Below, in pieces: positions 41,177-49,229 of a stretch of DNA of 64,000 bases. The notes under the pieces are model-generated. The model did no database searches. It was given only the letters and a program-made list of their open reading frames with translations, and was not told the origin of the DNA. The position numbers were made by a program, and so were the translations under genes. Positions within the stretch are counted from its first letter, which is position 1. Every line of letters starts with the position of its first letter. Source of the DNA: Faeciplasma sp900553675 (GTDB lineage Bacteria > Bacillota > Clostridia > Oscillospirales > Ruminococcaceae); contig CAUAFG010000002.1 in the NCBI GenBank assembly GCA_958428235.1, positions 62,001 through 126,000 of the forward strand. Reading direction: 5' to 3'.

Positions 41177-42079
41177 ATGGAGAATTTATATTGGTTTTAT
41201 GATGTATGTGTTATCGGAATATTGATAATAGCTGTATATTGCGGTGCAAAAAAAGGACTGATGAAGTCGGTTGTTATGACAGTTCTGATAATAGCTTCGT
41301 TTGTTGTAAGCTGGTTTGCGGCTGAGGCAGTAGGTCCGTTTGTCTACGATAAATTCGTCAAGGACACTATTGTTGAAGGCTTTATGAAGAGTGCGGACAA
41401 TAAAGACCCAGCCGGTTTAGTTTCATCCGCGATATCAGCCGGAGATTATGGCGTTGATATGTCGCCTGATGATGTTAATGCTATAATAGAAAGCAAACCC
41501 GACTTCTTCTCTGAGCTTGCATCAAGTATGCGCAAAAACGGTTCTCCCGAAAGTGAAGAGGTCATCAAGAGCAGTGTTGAAGGCTCTGTAACGCCTATGA
41601 TTTTAGATGTCCTGCTCGACGATATTGTGTCTTCCGATTATATACGTCAGGCGCTGGATACTGTAGGTGAGGCGACCGGTAAGGTCGGAGAGGTTGTTTC
41701 AGCCTTCATAAGCGGCTCCCGCGAGGAGGTTGCGTATGCCGCTGAGCAGAATCTTATTGCTCCGGTTCTAATATGGCTGTTTAAAGCGATTGTTTTTGTT
41801 GTTCTTATGTTTATTTTAAGACTTATAATCGGTCCGGTCTCAAATGCGTTCAGGGCGGTCAACAAAATACCGATAGTAGGTCCTGTAAATGTGCTTTTCG
41901 GCGGTGTTTTGGGTGCCGTCGAGGGAGCAGTTGTGGTTTATGTAATATCAATAGTCATTAAGGCGGTTGTAAACGTAACCGGAAGCTCGCTTATTTTCCT
42001 GAACACGCAGACGATAAACATGACTAAGCTGTTTATAAAGTTTTATAATTTTGATATTATAGGATATTGGTTAAAATAA
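41177..42079 (+). CDS. CvpA family membrane protein
   Basis: A 300-residue membrane protein with a CvpA-like layout: helices near residues 9-27 and 32-50, a soluble middle of about 140 residues, and two more helices (VLIWLFKAIVFVVLMFILRLIIG and FGGVLGAVEGAVVVYVISIVI, in parts). The NKIPIVGPVNVLFGGVLG segment is the family mark. CvpA is tied to colicin V export and envelope stress in Gammaproteobacteria; in Clostridia its role is unknown. Starts after AAAGGAG at 41177. Confidence 0.78.
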   Translation: MENLYWFYDVCVIGILIIAVYCGAKKGLMKSVVMTVLIIASFVVSWFAAEAVGPFVYDKFVKDTIVEGFMKSADNKDPAGLVSSAISAGDYGVDMSPDDVNAIIESKPDFFSELASSMRKNGSPESEEVIKSSVEGSVTPMILDVLLDDIVSSDYIRQALDTVGEATGKVGEVVSAFISGSREEVAYAAEQNLIAPVLIWLFKAIVFVVLMFILRLIIGPVSNAFRAVNKIPIVGPVNVLFGGVLGAVEGAVVVYVISIVIKAVVNVTGSSLIFLNTQTINMTKLFIKFYNFDIIGYWLK

Positions 42080-42229
42080 ATTTTTAACGTCTTTAATCGG
42101 TTTATCATTCAAATTTCACCGTTGCGCGATAATATAATACAATGTGATGCCATATGAGCAGCAATCGCCGTATTGCGCGTCGGCTGAGAATGGCGTCGCT
42201 ATGACTTGGCTTTTATACGAAAGAAAGGA

Positions 42230-42268
42230 ATGTCCCCGGATATCAGGGGCATTACGGTAAACAAATAA
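42230..42268 (+). CDS. 12-codon leader ORF coupled to the Clp ATPase
   Basis: An ATG at 42230 directly follows a good ribosome site (GAAAGGA) and encodes MSPDIRGITVNK; its stop TAA (42266-42268) overlaps the ATG of the ClpE-type gene in TAATG. The Clp gene itself has only a weak ribosome site (GGTAA), so ribosomes may reach it by termination-reinitiation. The first codons also lie in a hairpin (AATGTCCCC with GGGGCATT, about 42229-42253). Confidence 0.5.
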   Translation: MSPDIRGITVNK

Positions 42269-44547
42269 TGCTTTGTTCCAGATGCAAGAAAAGACCTGCC
42301 GCCGTTTTTATTACGACTATGAACGGCAACGAAAAGAAAAATGAGGGACTCTGCCTTTACTGTGCGCGTCAGCTCGGTATACCGCAGGTTGATGAATATA
42401 TGAAACAGATGGGTATTACCGACGACGATCTTGAAGCGCTCACCGAGGCTATGAGCGAGGACGGCGACTCCTTCGAGATGGGCGGAACCGGTGCTATGCC
42501 TAACTTTATTTCAAATCTTTTGGGTAAGCTCGGAGGAAATCAGGATCAGCAGAATAACGCACAAAACGGAGCTTTGCCTCAGAATTCAAATCGTAAAAAG
42601 GATAAGGACGCGGAGCAGAAAAAAGAAAAGGAGCTCAAATTTTTAGGGACCTACTGCACCAATCTCACCCAGCGCGCCGCCGAGGGAAAGCTCGATAAAA
42701 TAATCGGCAGAGATCGCGAAATCGGCAGGGTTTTGCAGATACTTTCTCGCCGTCAGAAGAATAACCCATGTCTTATAGGTGAACCCGGCGTCGGTAAAAC
42801 AGCGATTGCCGAGGGCATAGCCCAGAAGATAGTCTCCGGCGATGTGCCGTTTAACATCAAGAATAAGCAGCTGTATCTTTTAGACCTCACCGCGCTTGTT
42901 GCAGGTACGCAGTTCCGCGGTCAGTTTGAAAGCCGTATCAAGGGACTTTTGCAGGAGGTTAAAAGGGAAGGCAACGTTATTCTGTTCATAGACGAGGTGC
43001 ATAACCTTGTCGGCACCGGCGACAGTGAGGGCACCATGAACGCAGCAAATATTTTAAAGCCTGCGCTTTCGAGGGGTGAGGTTCAGGTTATCGGCGCGAC
43101 AACCTTCAACGAATACCGCAAGTATATAGAAAAGGATTCCGCGCTTGAGCGCCGCTTCCAGCCGGTAACTGTCACCGAGCCTACGGTTGATGACACCGTA
43201 AATGTCCTCTTTGGCATAAGAAAGTATTATGAGGATTTTCACCACGTTAAGATATCCGATTCTGCACTGAGGATGTGCGCGGTTCTTTCGGAAAGATATA
43301 TCAACAACAGATATTTGCCGGATAAGGCGATAGACCTTTTGGACGAAGCCTGTGCCGGCGCAAGCATTCGCAGTCCGGAAATCTCTAACGCTTTAAGGCT
43401 TAAAGCACAGCTTGAAGACGACTGCATTGCGTTGGGCAAGCTTGAAGAGGATGAAAACCCGGATTACGAGAAAATCGCTCAGGCAAAAGCAAAAATCTCA
43501 CAGACCGAGAATGAATATAATGCCGCTCAGGCTGAGGCTGATAAGGTCAGGGTCACTGAATACGACCTTTCAAAGGTAATAGAGCTTTGGACCGGCATTC
43601 CAGCCAACAAGATAGTCGAAACCGAATACGCCAAGATTAGGCACCTGCACGACGCTTTGAGTGCTAAGATAATAGGTCAGCCCGAAGCTGTAGACCTTGT
43701 GTGCGCGGCAATTAAGAGAACGCGCGTTCAGCTGACATCCCGCCGCAGACCCGCTTCGTTTATCTTTGTAGGACCTACAGGCGTCGGCAAAACCGAGCTT
43801 GCAAAAACTCTTGCCGCTGAGCTGTTCGACGCTACCGAGCCGCTTATCAGAATTGATATGTCGGAATACATGGAAAAGCACACGGTTTCAAGGCTGATTG
43901 GCTCGCCTCCGGGATATGTAGGATATGATGAAGCCGGTCAGTTGACCGAAAAGGTAAGAAGAAAGCCGTATTCGGTTGTTCTGTTCGACGAAATCGAGAA
44001 GGCTCATCCGGATGTAATGAATATCCTTTTGCAGATACTCGACGAAGGCAAGGTCAACGACGCTCAGGGCAGAAGTGTATCCTTTGAAAACACCGTTATT
44101 ATAATGACCTCGAACGCCGGCTCTACCGATAAAAGCTTTGGAATAGGTTTTGACAAAACTCAGGCTCAGATATCCAAGGAGAGAGCTATTAAGGGTCTGC
44201 GCGAGTTCCTGCGTCCCGAGTTTATCAGCAGGGTGGACGAAATCGTTGTCTTCAATCCTCTTACCGAGGAGAATTACGCCGATATAGCTCACCTTATGTT
44301 AGGTGAAATGACCGAGCCGTTGGCTGAGAAATCCATCAAATTCAGCTTTGACAGGGAAGCGGAAAAGGCGATTGCAAAGCTTGCCTACAGCGATAAGTAC
44401 GGTGCGCGCGACATAAGAAGAATCATCCGCAAGGAAGTCGAGGATAAGATAGCGAATATCATGATAGATTCCGACGATACAAGGCTGAGTGAAATCGTTG
44501 TCACAGCAGAAAACGGCGAAATCAAAGTCAACGGAATTGAAATGTAA
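42268..44547 (+). CDS. Clp ATPase, ClpE/ClpC type with N-terminal zinc finger
   Basis: A 759-residue unfoldase with two AAA+ domains that would feed ClpP. The N-terminus is a zinc finger (C3, C6, C29, C32: MLCSRCKKRP...GLCLYCARQ) like that of ClpE and McsA, in place of the usual double Clp_N repeat. AAA1: GEPGVGKTAIAEGIA and VILFIDEVHNLVGTG. A short coiled middle domain (about 375-430) has a UvrB/UvrC-like stretch. AAA2: GPTGVGKTELAKTLA, VVLFDEIEKAHPDV, SNAGS sensor. No ctsR, mcsA or mcsB gene is near and no CtsR operator is visible. Confidence 0.9.
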   Translation: MLCSRCKKRPAAVFITTMNGNEKKNEGLCLYCARQLGIPQVDEYMKQMGITDDDLEALTEAMSEDGDSFEMGGTGAMPNFISNLLGKLGGNQDQQNNAQNGALPQNSNRKKDKDAEQKKEKELKFLGTYCTNLTQRAAEGKLDKIIGRDREIGRVLQILSRRQKNNPCLIGEPGVGKTAIAEGIAQKIVSGDVPFNIKNKQLYLLDLTALVAGTQFRGQFESRIKGLLQEVKREGNVILFIDEVHNLVGTGDSEGTMNAANILKPALSRGEVQVIGATTFNEYRKYIEKDSALERRFQPVTVTEPTVDDTVNVLFGIRKYYEDFHHVKISDSALRMCAVLSERYINNRYLPDKAIDLLDEACAGASIRSPEISNALRLKAQLEDDCIALGKLEEDENPDYEKIAQAKAKISQTENEYNAAQAEADKVRVTEYDLSKVIELWTGIPANKIVETEYAKIRHLHDALSAKIIGQPEAVDLVCAAIKRTRVQLTSRRRPASFIFVGPTGVGKTELAKTLAAELFDATEPLIRIDMSEYMEKHTVSRLIGSPPGYVGYDEAGQLTEKVRRKPYSVVLFDEIEKAHPDVMNILLQILDEGKVNDAQGRSVSFENTVIIMTSNAGSTDKSFGIGFDKTQAQISKERAIKGLREFLRPEFISRVDEIVVFNPLTEENYADIAHLMLGEMTEPLAEKSIKFSFDREAEKAIAKLAYSDKYGARDIRRIIRKEVEDKIANIMIDSDDTRLSEIVVTAENGEIKVNGIEM

Positions 44548-44575
44548 ATTTTCTGTGAATTTTTTGCTGTAGCTG

Positions 44576-44604
44576 TTGCAATGTGTATTGTAATATGGTA
44601 TAGT
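44576..44604 (+). promoter_or_regulatory. Promoter of the rplU-prp-rpmA operon
   Basis: TTGCAA (44576-44581), a 17-base spacer and TATAGT (44599-44604), 115 bases before rplU. Confidence 0.75.
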
Positions 44605-44610
44605 TTTTAA

Positions 44611-44690
44611 GCCGCTTGTGTTCGGCAGGCAAGTCGGATTATGCCCAAATGCTTATTTTGAGATGAATCCGCGCCGAAGTGCAGCGAGTT
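44611..44690 (+). ncRNA. Ribosomal protein L21 leader RNA
   Basis: The leader folds into one long interrupted hairpin: CGCT (44613-44616) with AGCG (44683-44686), TTCGGC (44621-44626) with GCCGAA (44673-44678), and CGGATT (44635-44640) with AATCCG (44666-44671). It starts right at the predicted transcript start and precedes rplU, as the L21 leader of Firmicutes does. L21-leader elements are thought to give autoregulation by the ribosomal protein. Confidence 0.7.
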
Positions 44691-44718
44691 TTATAGTAAA
44701 GGCAGGTGCCAACTTATA

Positions 44719-45033
44719 ATGTATGCAGTAATTGAAACAGGCGGAAAGCAGTATCAGGTTAAGGAAGGCGATATCGTATTCGTTGAAAAGCTTGATGTTG
44801 CCGCTGAAGAAAACGTAACCTTCGACAAGGTAATCGTTTACTCTGATGGTGAAAACACCACTGTAGGCGCTCCCTATGTTGCAGGCGCGGTTGTTGAGGC
44901 TAAGGTTCTTAAAAACGGCAAGGCAAAGAAGATAACCGTTTTCACCTACAAGCCCAAGAAGCCCTCTACTCACAAGAAGCAGGGTCATAGACAGCCGTAT
45001 ACTCAGGTAAGAATCGAAGCAATCAAGGGCTAA
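44719..45033 (+). CDS. rplU: 50S ribosomal protein L21
   Basis: A 104-residue ribosomal protein beginning MYAVIETGGKQYQVKEGD, with the late KKQGHRQPYTQVRIEAIKG block. First gene of the conserved rplU-prp-rpmA-obgE order. Its ribosome site (AGGCAGGTG) is somewhat far from the ATG. The prp start overlaps its last base. Confidence 0.97.
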   Translation: MYAVIETGGKQYQVKEGDIVFVEKLDVAAEENVTFDKVIVYSDGENTTVGAPYVAGAVVEAKVLKNGKAKKITVFTYKPKKPSTHKKQGHRQPYTQVRIEAIKG

Positions 45034-45359
45034 TGATTACCGCTTCATTTAAAATGACAGAAGACGGAAAAAGCATTAAAGGCTTTTCGGTTATCGGTCA
45101 TTCGGGCTATGCTGATGCTGGAAATGATATTGTTTGCGCAAGCGTTTCCTCGGCAGTTATGCTCACAGTTAATACAGCCGCGGAGTTTTTCGGAATTGAC
45201 CTTGACTTAAAGGTTGATAAAGGCGATATCCGCTGCGAAGTAAAGGAGATCAGCGAAAATTCGGACAGGCTGTTAAACAGCTTAAAGGCTCATTTGTCCG
45301 AGGTTTCGAGCGATTTTCCGAACAATTTAAAAGTAACATATCGGAGGTGCGATAAATGA
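45033..45359 (+). CDS. prp: Ribosomal-processing cysteine protease Prp
   Basis: A 108-residue cysteine protease that clips the N-terminal extension of ribosomal protein L27, known in Firmicutes such as Staphylococcus aureus. The catalytic pair is His23 (IGHSGYADAG) and Cys35 (DIVCASVSS). It lies between rplU and rpmA as expected, overlapping the former by one base and the latter by four. Confidence 0.94.
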   Translation: MITASFKMTEDGKSIKGFSVIGHSGYADAGNDIVCASVSSAVMLTVNTAAEFFGIDLDLKVDKGDIRCEVKEISENSDRLLNSLKAHLSEVSSDFPNNLKVTYRRCDK

Positions 45360-45640
45360 TGTTAAGAATCAGTATGCAGTTCTTCGCTCATAAAAAGGGT
45401 GTAAGTTCTACAAAGAACGGCCGTGATTCCGAATCTAAGAGACTTGGCGCCAAGAGAGCAGACGGTCAGTTTGTTCTTGCAGGCAACATTCTCTACCGCC
45501 AGAGAGGAACACATATCCATCCCGGCGAGAATGTCGGCATCGGCTCTGACGATACTTTGTATTCAAAGATCGACGGTGTTGTAAGATTTGAAAGAATGGG
45601 ACGCGACAGAAAGAAAGTCAGCGTTTATCCCGCTGAATAA
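45356..45640 (+). CDS. rpmA: 50S ribosomal protein L27 with Prp-cleavable leader
   Basis: A 94-residue ribosomal protein whose N-terminus reaches the peptidyl-transferase centre. The first residues MMLRISMQFFAHKKG carry the QFFA-x-KKG cleavage signal used by Prp; the mature protein would begin AHKKGVSSTKNGRDS. The start is the first of two adjacent ATGs (45356), eight bases after GGAGG; the second at 45359 is nearly as good. Confidence 0.96.
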   Translation: MMLRISMQFFAHKKGVSSTKNGRDSESKRLGAKRADGQFVLAGNILYRQRGTHIHPGENVGIGSDDTLYSKIDGVVRFERMGRDRKKVSVYPAE

Positions 45641-45653
45641 TCGAAATTTTTCG

Positions 45654-45687
45654 ACCCCCAAGCCATAATCTGCTTGGGGGTTGCTTG
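45654..45687 (+). terminator. Hairpin after rpmA
   Basis: ACCCCCAAGC (45654-45663) pairs perfectly with GCTTGGGGGT (45672-45681); the T tract is short (TTGCTT), so read-through into obgE is likely. Confidence 0.65.
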
Positions 45688-45716
45688 TAGTAATGTAAGT
45701 TACATTGGAGTGCTGT

Positions 45717-46991
45717 ATGTTTGTTGATGAAGTTAAAATAACCGTTCAGGCAGGAAACGGGGGAGACGGCTGTGTTTCCTTCCACCGTGAGAAATATGTT
45801 GCAGCAGGCGGACCTGACGGCGGCGACGGCGGAAAAGGCGGAGATATCGTATTTTTGGTGGACGATAATATGAACACGCTTATCGATTTCAGATATAAGC
45901 GTAAATACGTCGCCGATAACGGCGCAAACGGTGGTCCCAGAAACAGCTTCGGCAAGGGTGCCGAGGATCTTGTTATCAAGGTGCCAAGAGGTACTGTCGT
46001 GCGCGAGCTTGAATCGGGAAGACTTATTGCGGATATGTCCGGCAACGAGCCTGTTGTTATAGCAAAAGGCGGTCGAGGCGGCAGGGGCAATGCTCATTTC
46101 GCCACTCCTACAAGGCAGATCCCCAGATTTGCAAAGCCCGGTTTTAAGGGACAGAAGCTTGAATTAAAGCTTGAATTAAAGCTTTTAGCTGATGTCGGAC
46201 TTGTGGGCTTTCCGAATGTCGGAAAATCAACTCTTATATCGGTAGTATCATCGGCAAAGCCTAAAATTGCAAACTATCACTTTACAACCCTTGCTCCGGT
46301 TCTTGGAGTTGTCAAGGTTTCGGAGGGCGTATCCTTTGTGATGGCTGATATTCCCGGACTTATCGAGGGTGCAAGCGATGGCGTTGGATTGGGTCATGAA
46401 TTTTTGCGCCACGTTGAAAGATGCCGTCTGATAATTCACGTAGTTGATGTTTCCGGAAGCGAGGGCAGGGATCCTATTGAGGATTTTGAGATAATAAATA
46501 ACGAGCTTAGCAGGTTTAGCGAGGATCTTGCAAAAGCTCCGCAGATAGTCGCCGCAAATAAGTGCGATATGGCAGAGCCGGAGCAGATAGAGCGTTTCCG
46601 CAAATACATTGTCGATAAAGGCTATGAGTTCTTTGAGATATCCGCTGCGACAACAGCCGGCACAAAAGAGCTTATCGCCGAAACTTCGCGTCAGCTTTCA
46701 GAGCTTCCTCCGTTAAAGGTGTTCGAGCCTGACCCGCTTCCTTTGTGGAATCCCGAAGAAATAGCTGCGGACAGAAGCTTTGAGGTCACACGTGAAAACG
46801 AAACCTTCTATGTTGAGGCAGACTGGCTTGAGGGCATTTTGCGAATGGTGGATGTTGACGACTATGAATCCTTGCAGCATTTCCAGCTTGTTCTGAAGTC
46901 TACGGGAATCATTGCGAAGCTTGAAGAAATGGGTATCCGCGAGGGCAATACGGTTTCGGTCTGCGGATATGAATTTGACTATGTAAATTAA
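45717..46991 (+). CDS. obgE: GTPase ObgE/CgtA
   Basis: A ribosome-assembly and stringent-response GTPase. The 424-residue protein has the Gly-rich Obg fold at the N-terminus (QAGNGGDGCVSFHREKY, GGDGGKGGD), the G domain with GFPNVGKST, DIPGLIEGA and NKCD, and a C-terminal OCT domain (residues about 345-424). The start at 45717 has GGAG six bases upstream. It follows rplU-prp-rpmA, the standard order. Confidence 0.97.
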   Translation: MFVDEVKITVQAGNGGDGCVSFHREKYVAAGGPDGGDGGKGGDIVFLVDDNMNTLIDFRYKRKYVADNGANGGPRNSFGKGAEDLVIKVPRGTVVRELESGRLIADMSGNEPVVIAKGGRGGRGNAHFATPTRQIPRFAKPGFKGQKLELKLELKLLADVGLVGFPNVGKSTLISVVSSAKPKIANYHFTTLAPVLGVVKVSEGVSFVMADIPGLIEGASDGVGLGHEFLRHVERCRLIIHVVDVSGSEGRDPIEDFEIINNELSRFSEDLAKAPQIVAANKCDMAEPEQIERFRKYIVDKGYEFFEISAATTAGTKELIAETSRQLSELPPLKVFEPDPLPLWNPEEIAADRSFEVTRENETFYVEADWLEGILRMVDVDDYESLQHFQLVLKSTGIIAKLEEMGIREGNTVSVCGYEFDYVN

Positions 46992-47013
46992 TTAAACCGA
47001 GGAGGGGATTTTA

Positions 47014-47412
47014 ACGACCCTTGCACTTGATAAAAGAACAGTCAGTCAATACAGCCCTTTGGCTCTTGCTTTTCTTGGCGACAGCGTTTATGAGCAGCTT
47101 GTCCGCGAGAGGCTGATTTTAAGCGGCAATATGCCTGCCGGAAAGCTTCATTCGATGGCGGTAAAGCATGTTTGCTGCGAGTTCCAGTCGGCGGCATGTG
47201 ATATAATTGCTCCGGCTCTCACAGAAGAAGAGCAGGATATAATGCGCAGGGGCAGAAATTCCAGCGGAATAACTCCTCCTAAACATTCAAAAGTAGCGGA
47301 GTATAGAAGAGCGACTTCTTTGGAGTGCCTTTTCGGATATCTTTATCTGATGGGAAAAATCGAAAGGATAGAAGAGCTGTTCAAAAAAATATGGGAAACG
47401 GTTGAAATTTGA
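47014..47412 (+). CDS. mrnC: Mini-ribonuclease III (MrnC), probable ACG start
   Basis: A catalytic RNase III domain without the double-stranded-RNA-binding part, which trims 23S rRNA precursors. The core is clear: SPLALAFLGDSVYEQLVRERL (Glu and Asp of the active site, in two parts), KHVCCEFQSAA, EEEQDIMRRGRN and ECLFGYLYLMGK. The only canonical start in the conserved part, TTG at 47059, removes the first conserved residues. A strong AGGAGGGG (47000-47007) lies six bases before an in-frame ACG at 47014, which would give 132 residues and an N-terminus of normal length. The frame has no ATG, GTG or TTG between. Confidence 0.82.
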   Translation, partial: TTLALDKRTVSQYSPLALAFLGDSVYEQLVRERLILSGNMPAGKLHSMAVKHVCCEFQSAACDIIAPALTEEEQDIMRRGRNSSGITPPKHSKVAEYRRATSLECLFGYLYLMGKIERIEELFKKIWETVEI

Positions 47413-47462
47413 GCATTAATCAGTTATAATATAAACAACAATAATTTAAAAGGGAGATATTT

Positions 47463-48206
47463 ATGTCAGGACATTCAAAATGGAACAACATCAAGCGTAA
47501 AAAAGAAGCTGCGGACGGCGCCAAGGCAAAGATCTTTACCAGAATAGGCAGAGAAATTTCAGTCTGCGTTAAGGAAGGCGGACCCGACCCTGCGTCTAAC
47601 TCCAAATTGAAGGATCTTATATCAAAGGCTAAGGCTAATAACGTCCCTAATGACAATATTGACAGAATCATTAAAAAGGCTGCCGGTGAAAGCGATAAGA
47701 ACAGTTATGAAACCATGGTTTATGAGGGCTACGGTCCCGGCGGAGTCGCTGTTATTGTTGAGTGTTTAACCGACAATAAGAACAGAACAGCTGGCGATGT
47801 AAGACATTACTTTGACAAGTTCGGCGGAAACCTTGGAACAACCGGATGCGTGTCCTTTATGTTCACAAGAAAGGGAGTTATAGTCCTTGAAAACGACGGA
47901 TGCGATGAGGATAAGCTGATGGAGGACTGCTTCGAGGCTGGTGCCAACGACTTTAACGTCGAGGACGATTCTATTGAGGTCACAGCCGACCCCAACGATG
48001 TTTATAAGGTAGCCGAGGCTTTGAAGGGCATGGGCTATACAGTAGCGTCTGCTGAAGACACAATGATTCCTTCAACCTATACAACGCTTACGGACGAGAA
48101 CCATCTTAAATTCATGAATCTGCTTTTAGAGGCTCTTGATGACAATGACGACGTTCAGGAAGTTTATCACAACTGGGATATGCCCGAGGAGCCTGAAGAA
48201 GACTGA
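47463..48206 (+). CDS. YebC/PmpR family regulatory protein
   Basis: A 247-residue protein of the YebC family (three domains), variously described as a DNA-binding regulator and, more recently, as a factor acting on ribosomes stalled at polyproline. It begins MSGHSKWNNIKRKKEAADGAKAKIFTRIGREI and continues with the YEGYGPGGVAVIVE and LTDNKNRTAGDVRH signatures. The SD GGGAG is seven bases before the ATG. It ends in an acidic tail and a strong terminator. Confidence 0.94.
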   Translation: MSGHSKWNNIKRKKEAADGAKAKIFTRIGREISVCVKEGGPDPASNSKLKDLISKAKANNVPNDNIDRIIKKAAGESDKNSYETMVYEGYGPGGVAVIVECLTDNKNRTAGDVRHYFDKFGGNLGTTGCVSFMFTRKGVIVLENDGCDEDKLMEDCFEAGANDFNVEDDSIEVTADPNDVYKVAEALKGMGYTVASAEDTMIPSTYTTLTDENHLKFMNLLLEALDDNDDVQEVYHNWDMPEEPEED

Positions 48207-48263
48207 TTTTCTACTAATCCTATAGTTTTTTTCGTCATCAAGACAATTGTTTGTGCATTTTTT

Positions 48264-48301
48264 AAAAGACCCGATAATCGCTGAATTGTCGGGTCTTTTT
48301 C
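48264..48301 (+). terminator. Terminator after the YebC gene
   Basis: AAAAGACCCGA (48264-48274) pairs with TCGGGTCTTTT (48289-48299), leading into a T tract (TTTTTC). Confidence 0.9.
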
Positions 48302-48367
48302 TTCGTCATACTCTATAGTTGTTTGTACTTGATTACAGCAAATCTTAGATGATATAGCCAAATTCCT

Positions 48368-48422
48368 TTTGCACTTTATCTCAAAGAAGCGATTTGCATT
48401 TTATCAACATTTGGGATAAAAT
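48368..48422 (+). promoter_or_regulatory. Promoter with direct and inverted repeats before the ECF S gene
   Basis: TTGCAT (48394-48399), a 17-base spacer and TAAAAT (48417-48422). Overlapping it are two direct repeats, TTTGCACTTTATC (48368-48380) and TTTGCATTTTATC (48393-48405), 25 bases apart, and an inverted pair TTTATCTCAAA (48375-48385) / TTTGGGATAAA (48410-48420). A repressor site is plausible. Confidence 0.5.
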
Positions 48423-48449
48423 AAAGAAAAACAAAAGGGGGATATACCT

Positions 48450-49133
48450 ATGAAAAACAAAAAGCTTATGTTCGTTATATCAGTTGGTCTTATGGCAGCT
48501 CTGGTATTTGTCGGAAACTATATCCAGATAAAAATACCGAACGGCGTGCTTATAACACGAATCCACTTCGGAAACTCGATGTGTCTGCTTGCGGGACTAT
48601 TGCTAGGTGGACTTGGAGGAGGTCTTGCATCCGGAATCGGCGCGGCAATCTATGACCTTTTAGACCCTGTATATATCATTTCTGCACCGTTTACTTTTCT
48701 TTCTAAATTTGCAATGGGATTTTTGTGCGGAGTCCTTGCCTCGAGGATAAGAGGGGAGAAGAAAACCGGTAAGGTAGTTTTAGGGATAACAGTAAGCTCG
48801 ATAGTAGGACAGCTTGCATATATATTCATGTATCTGTCGAAAACATACATCGGTCAGATTCTGCTTGGTGCAGCACAGGAAACTGCTCTTTCAGCGACTG
48901 CAACCAACGCGATAACCTCATCTGTAAACGCTGTTATAGCGGTTGCGGTGTCTGTACCACTGTTCTTTGCACTGCGTGTTCCGCTGAAATCTACCGCCAT
49001 CGGAGCTATGCTGTTTGAGAAGAAGGAATCGAAGAAAATTAACTGGGCTGTATGGATTCCAGTTGTTATAGTCTTCCTTGCAATATCCTTCGGCGCAATC
49101 TGGATGTACGCCGAATACAAGAAATCTCACTGA
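48450..49133 (+). CDS. ECF transporter S component, unknown substrate
   Basis: A 227-residue membrane protein with about six helices. The pattern MFVISVGLMAALVFVGNYIQIKIPNG, ITRIHFGNSMCLLAGLLLGG, LASGIGAAIYDLLDP and FLSKFAMGFLCGVLA is that of ECF S components, whose first helix docks on EcfT. A final extra helix and basic tail follow. The vitamin cannot be read from sequence; a substrate clue might come from the repeats in its promoter. It would share the EcfA1-EcfA2-EcfT module at 36.5-39.1 kb. SD AAAGGGGG precedes the start. Confidence 0.8.
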   Translation: MKNKKLMFVISVGLMAALVFVGNYIQIKIPNGVLITRIHFGNSMCLLAGLLLGGLGGGLASGIGAAIYDLLDPVYIISAPFTFLSKFAMGFLCGVLASRIRGEKKTGKVVLGITVSSIVGQLAYIFMYLSKTYIGQILLGAAQETALSATATNAITSSVNAVIAVAVSVPLFFALRVPLKSTAIGAMLFEKKESKKINWAVWIPVVIVFLAISFGAIWMYAEYKKSH

Positions 49134-49148
49134 TAGTGCTTATCAGGA

Positions 49149-49177
49149 TTGATTTTTGCGAAAAAATATGATAAAAT
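49149..49177 (+). promoter_or_regulatory. Promoter of prmA
   Basis: TTGATT (49149-49154), a 17-base spacer and TAAAAT (49172-49177), placing the transcript start within the hairpin that follows. Confidence 0.6.
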
Positions 49178-49180
49178 AGC

Positions 49181-49215
49181 CGCAGACAGGTTAATTCCTG
49201 TACTGCGACTTTTTT
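49181..49215 (+). terminator. Terminator hairpin overlapping the prmA transcript start
   Basis: CGCAGACAGG (49181-49190) pairs with CCTGTACTGCG (49197-49207) with one bulged A, followed by ACTTTTTT. It can end the S-component transcript, yet lies where prmA transcription should begin. Confidence 0.7.
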
Positions 49216-49229
49216 ATGGAGATTGACAT

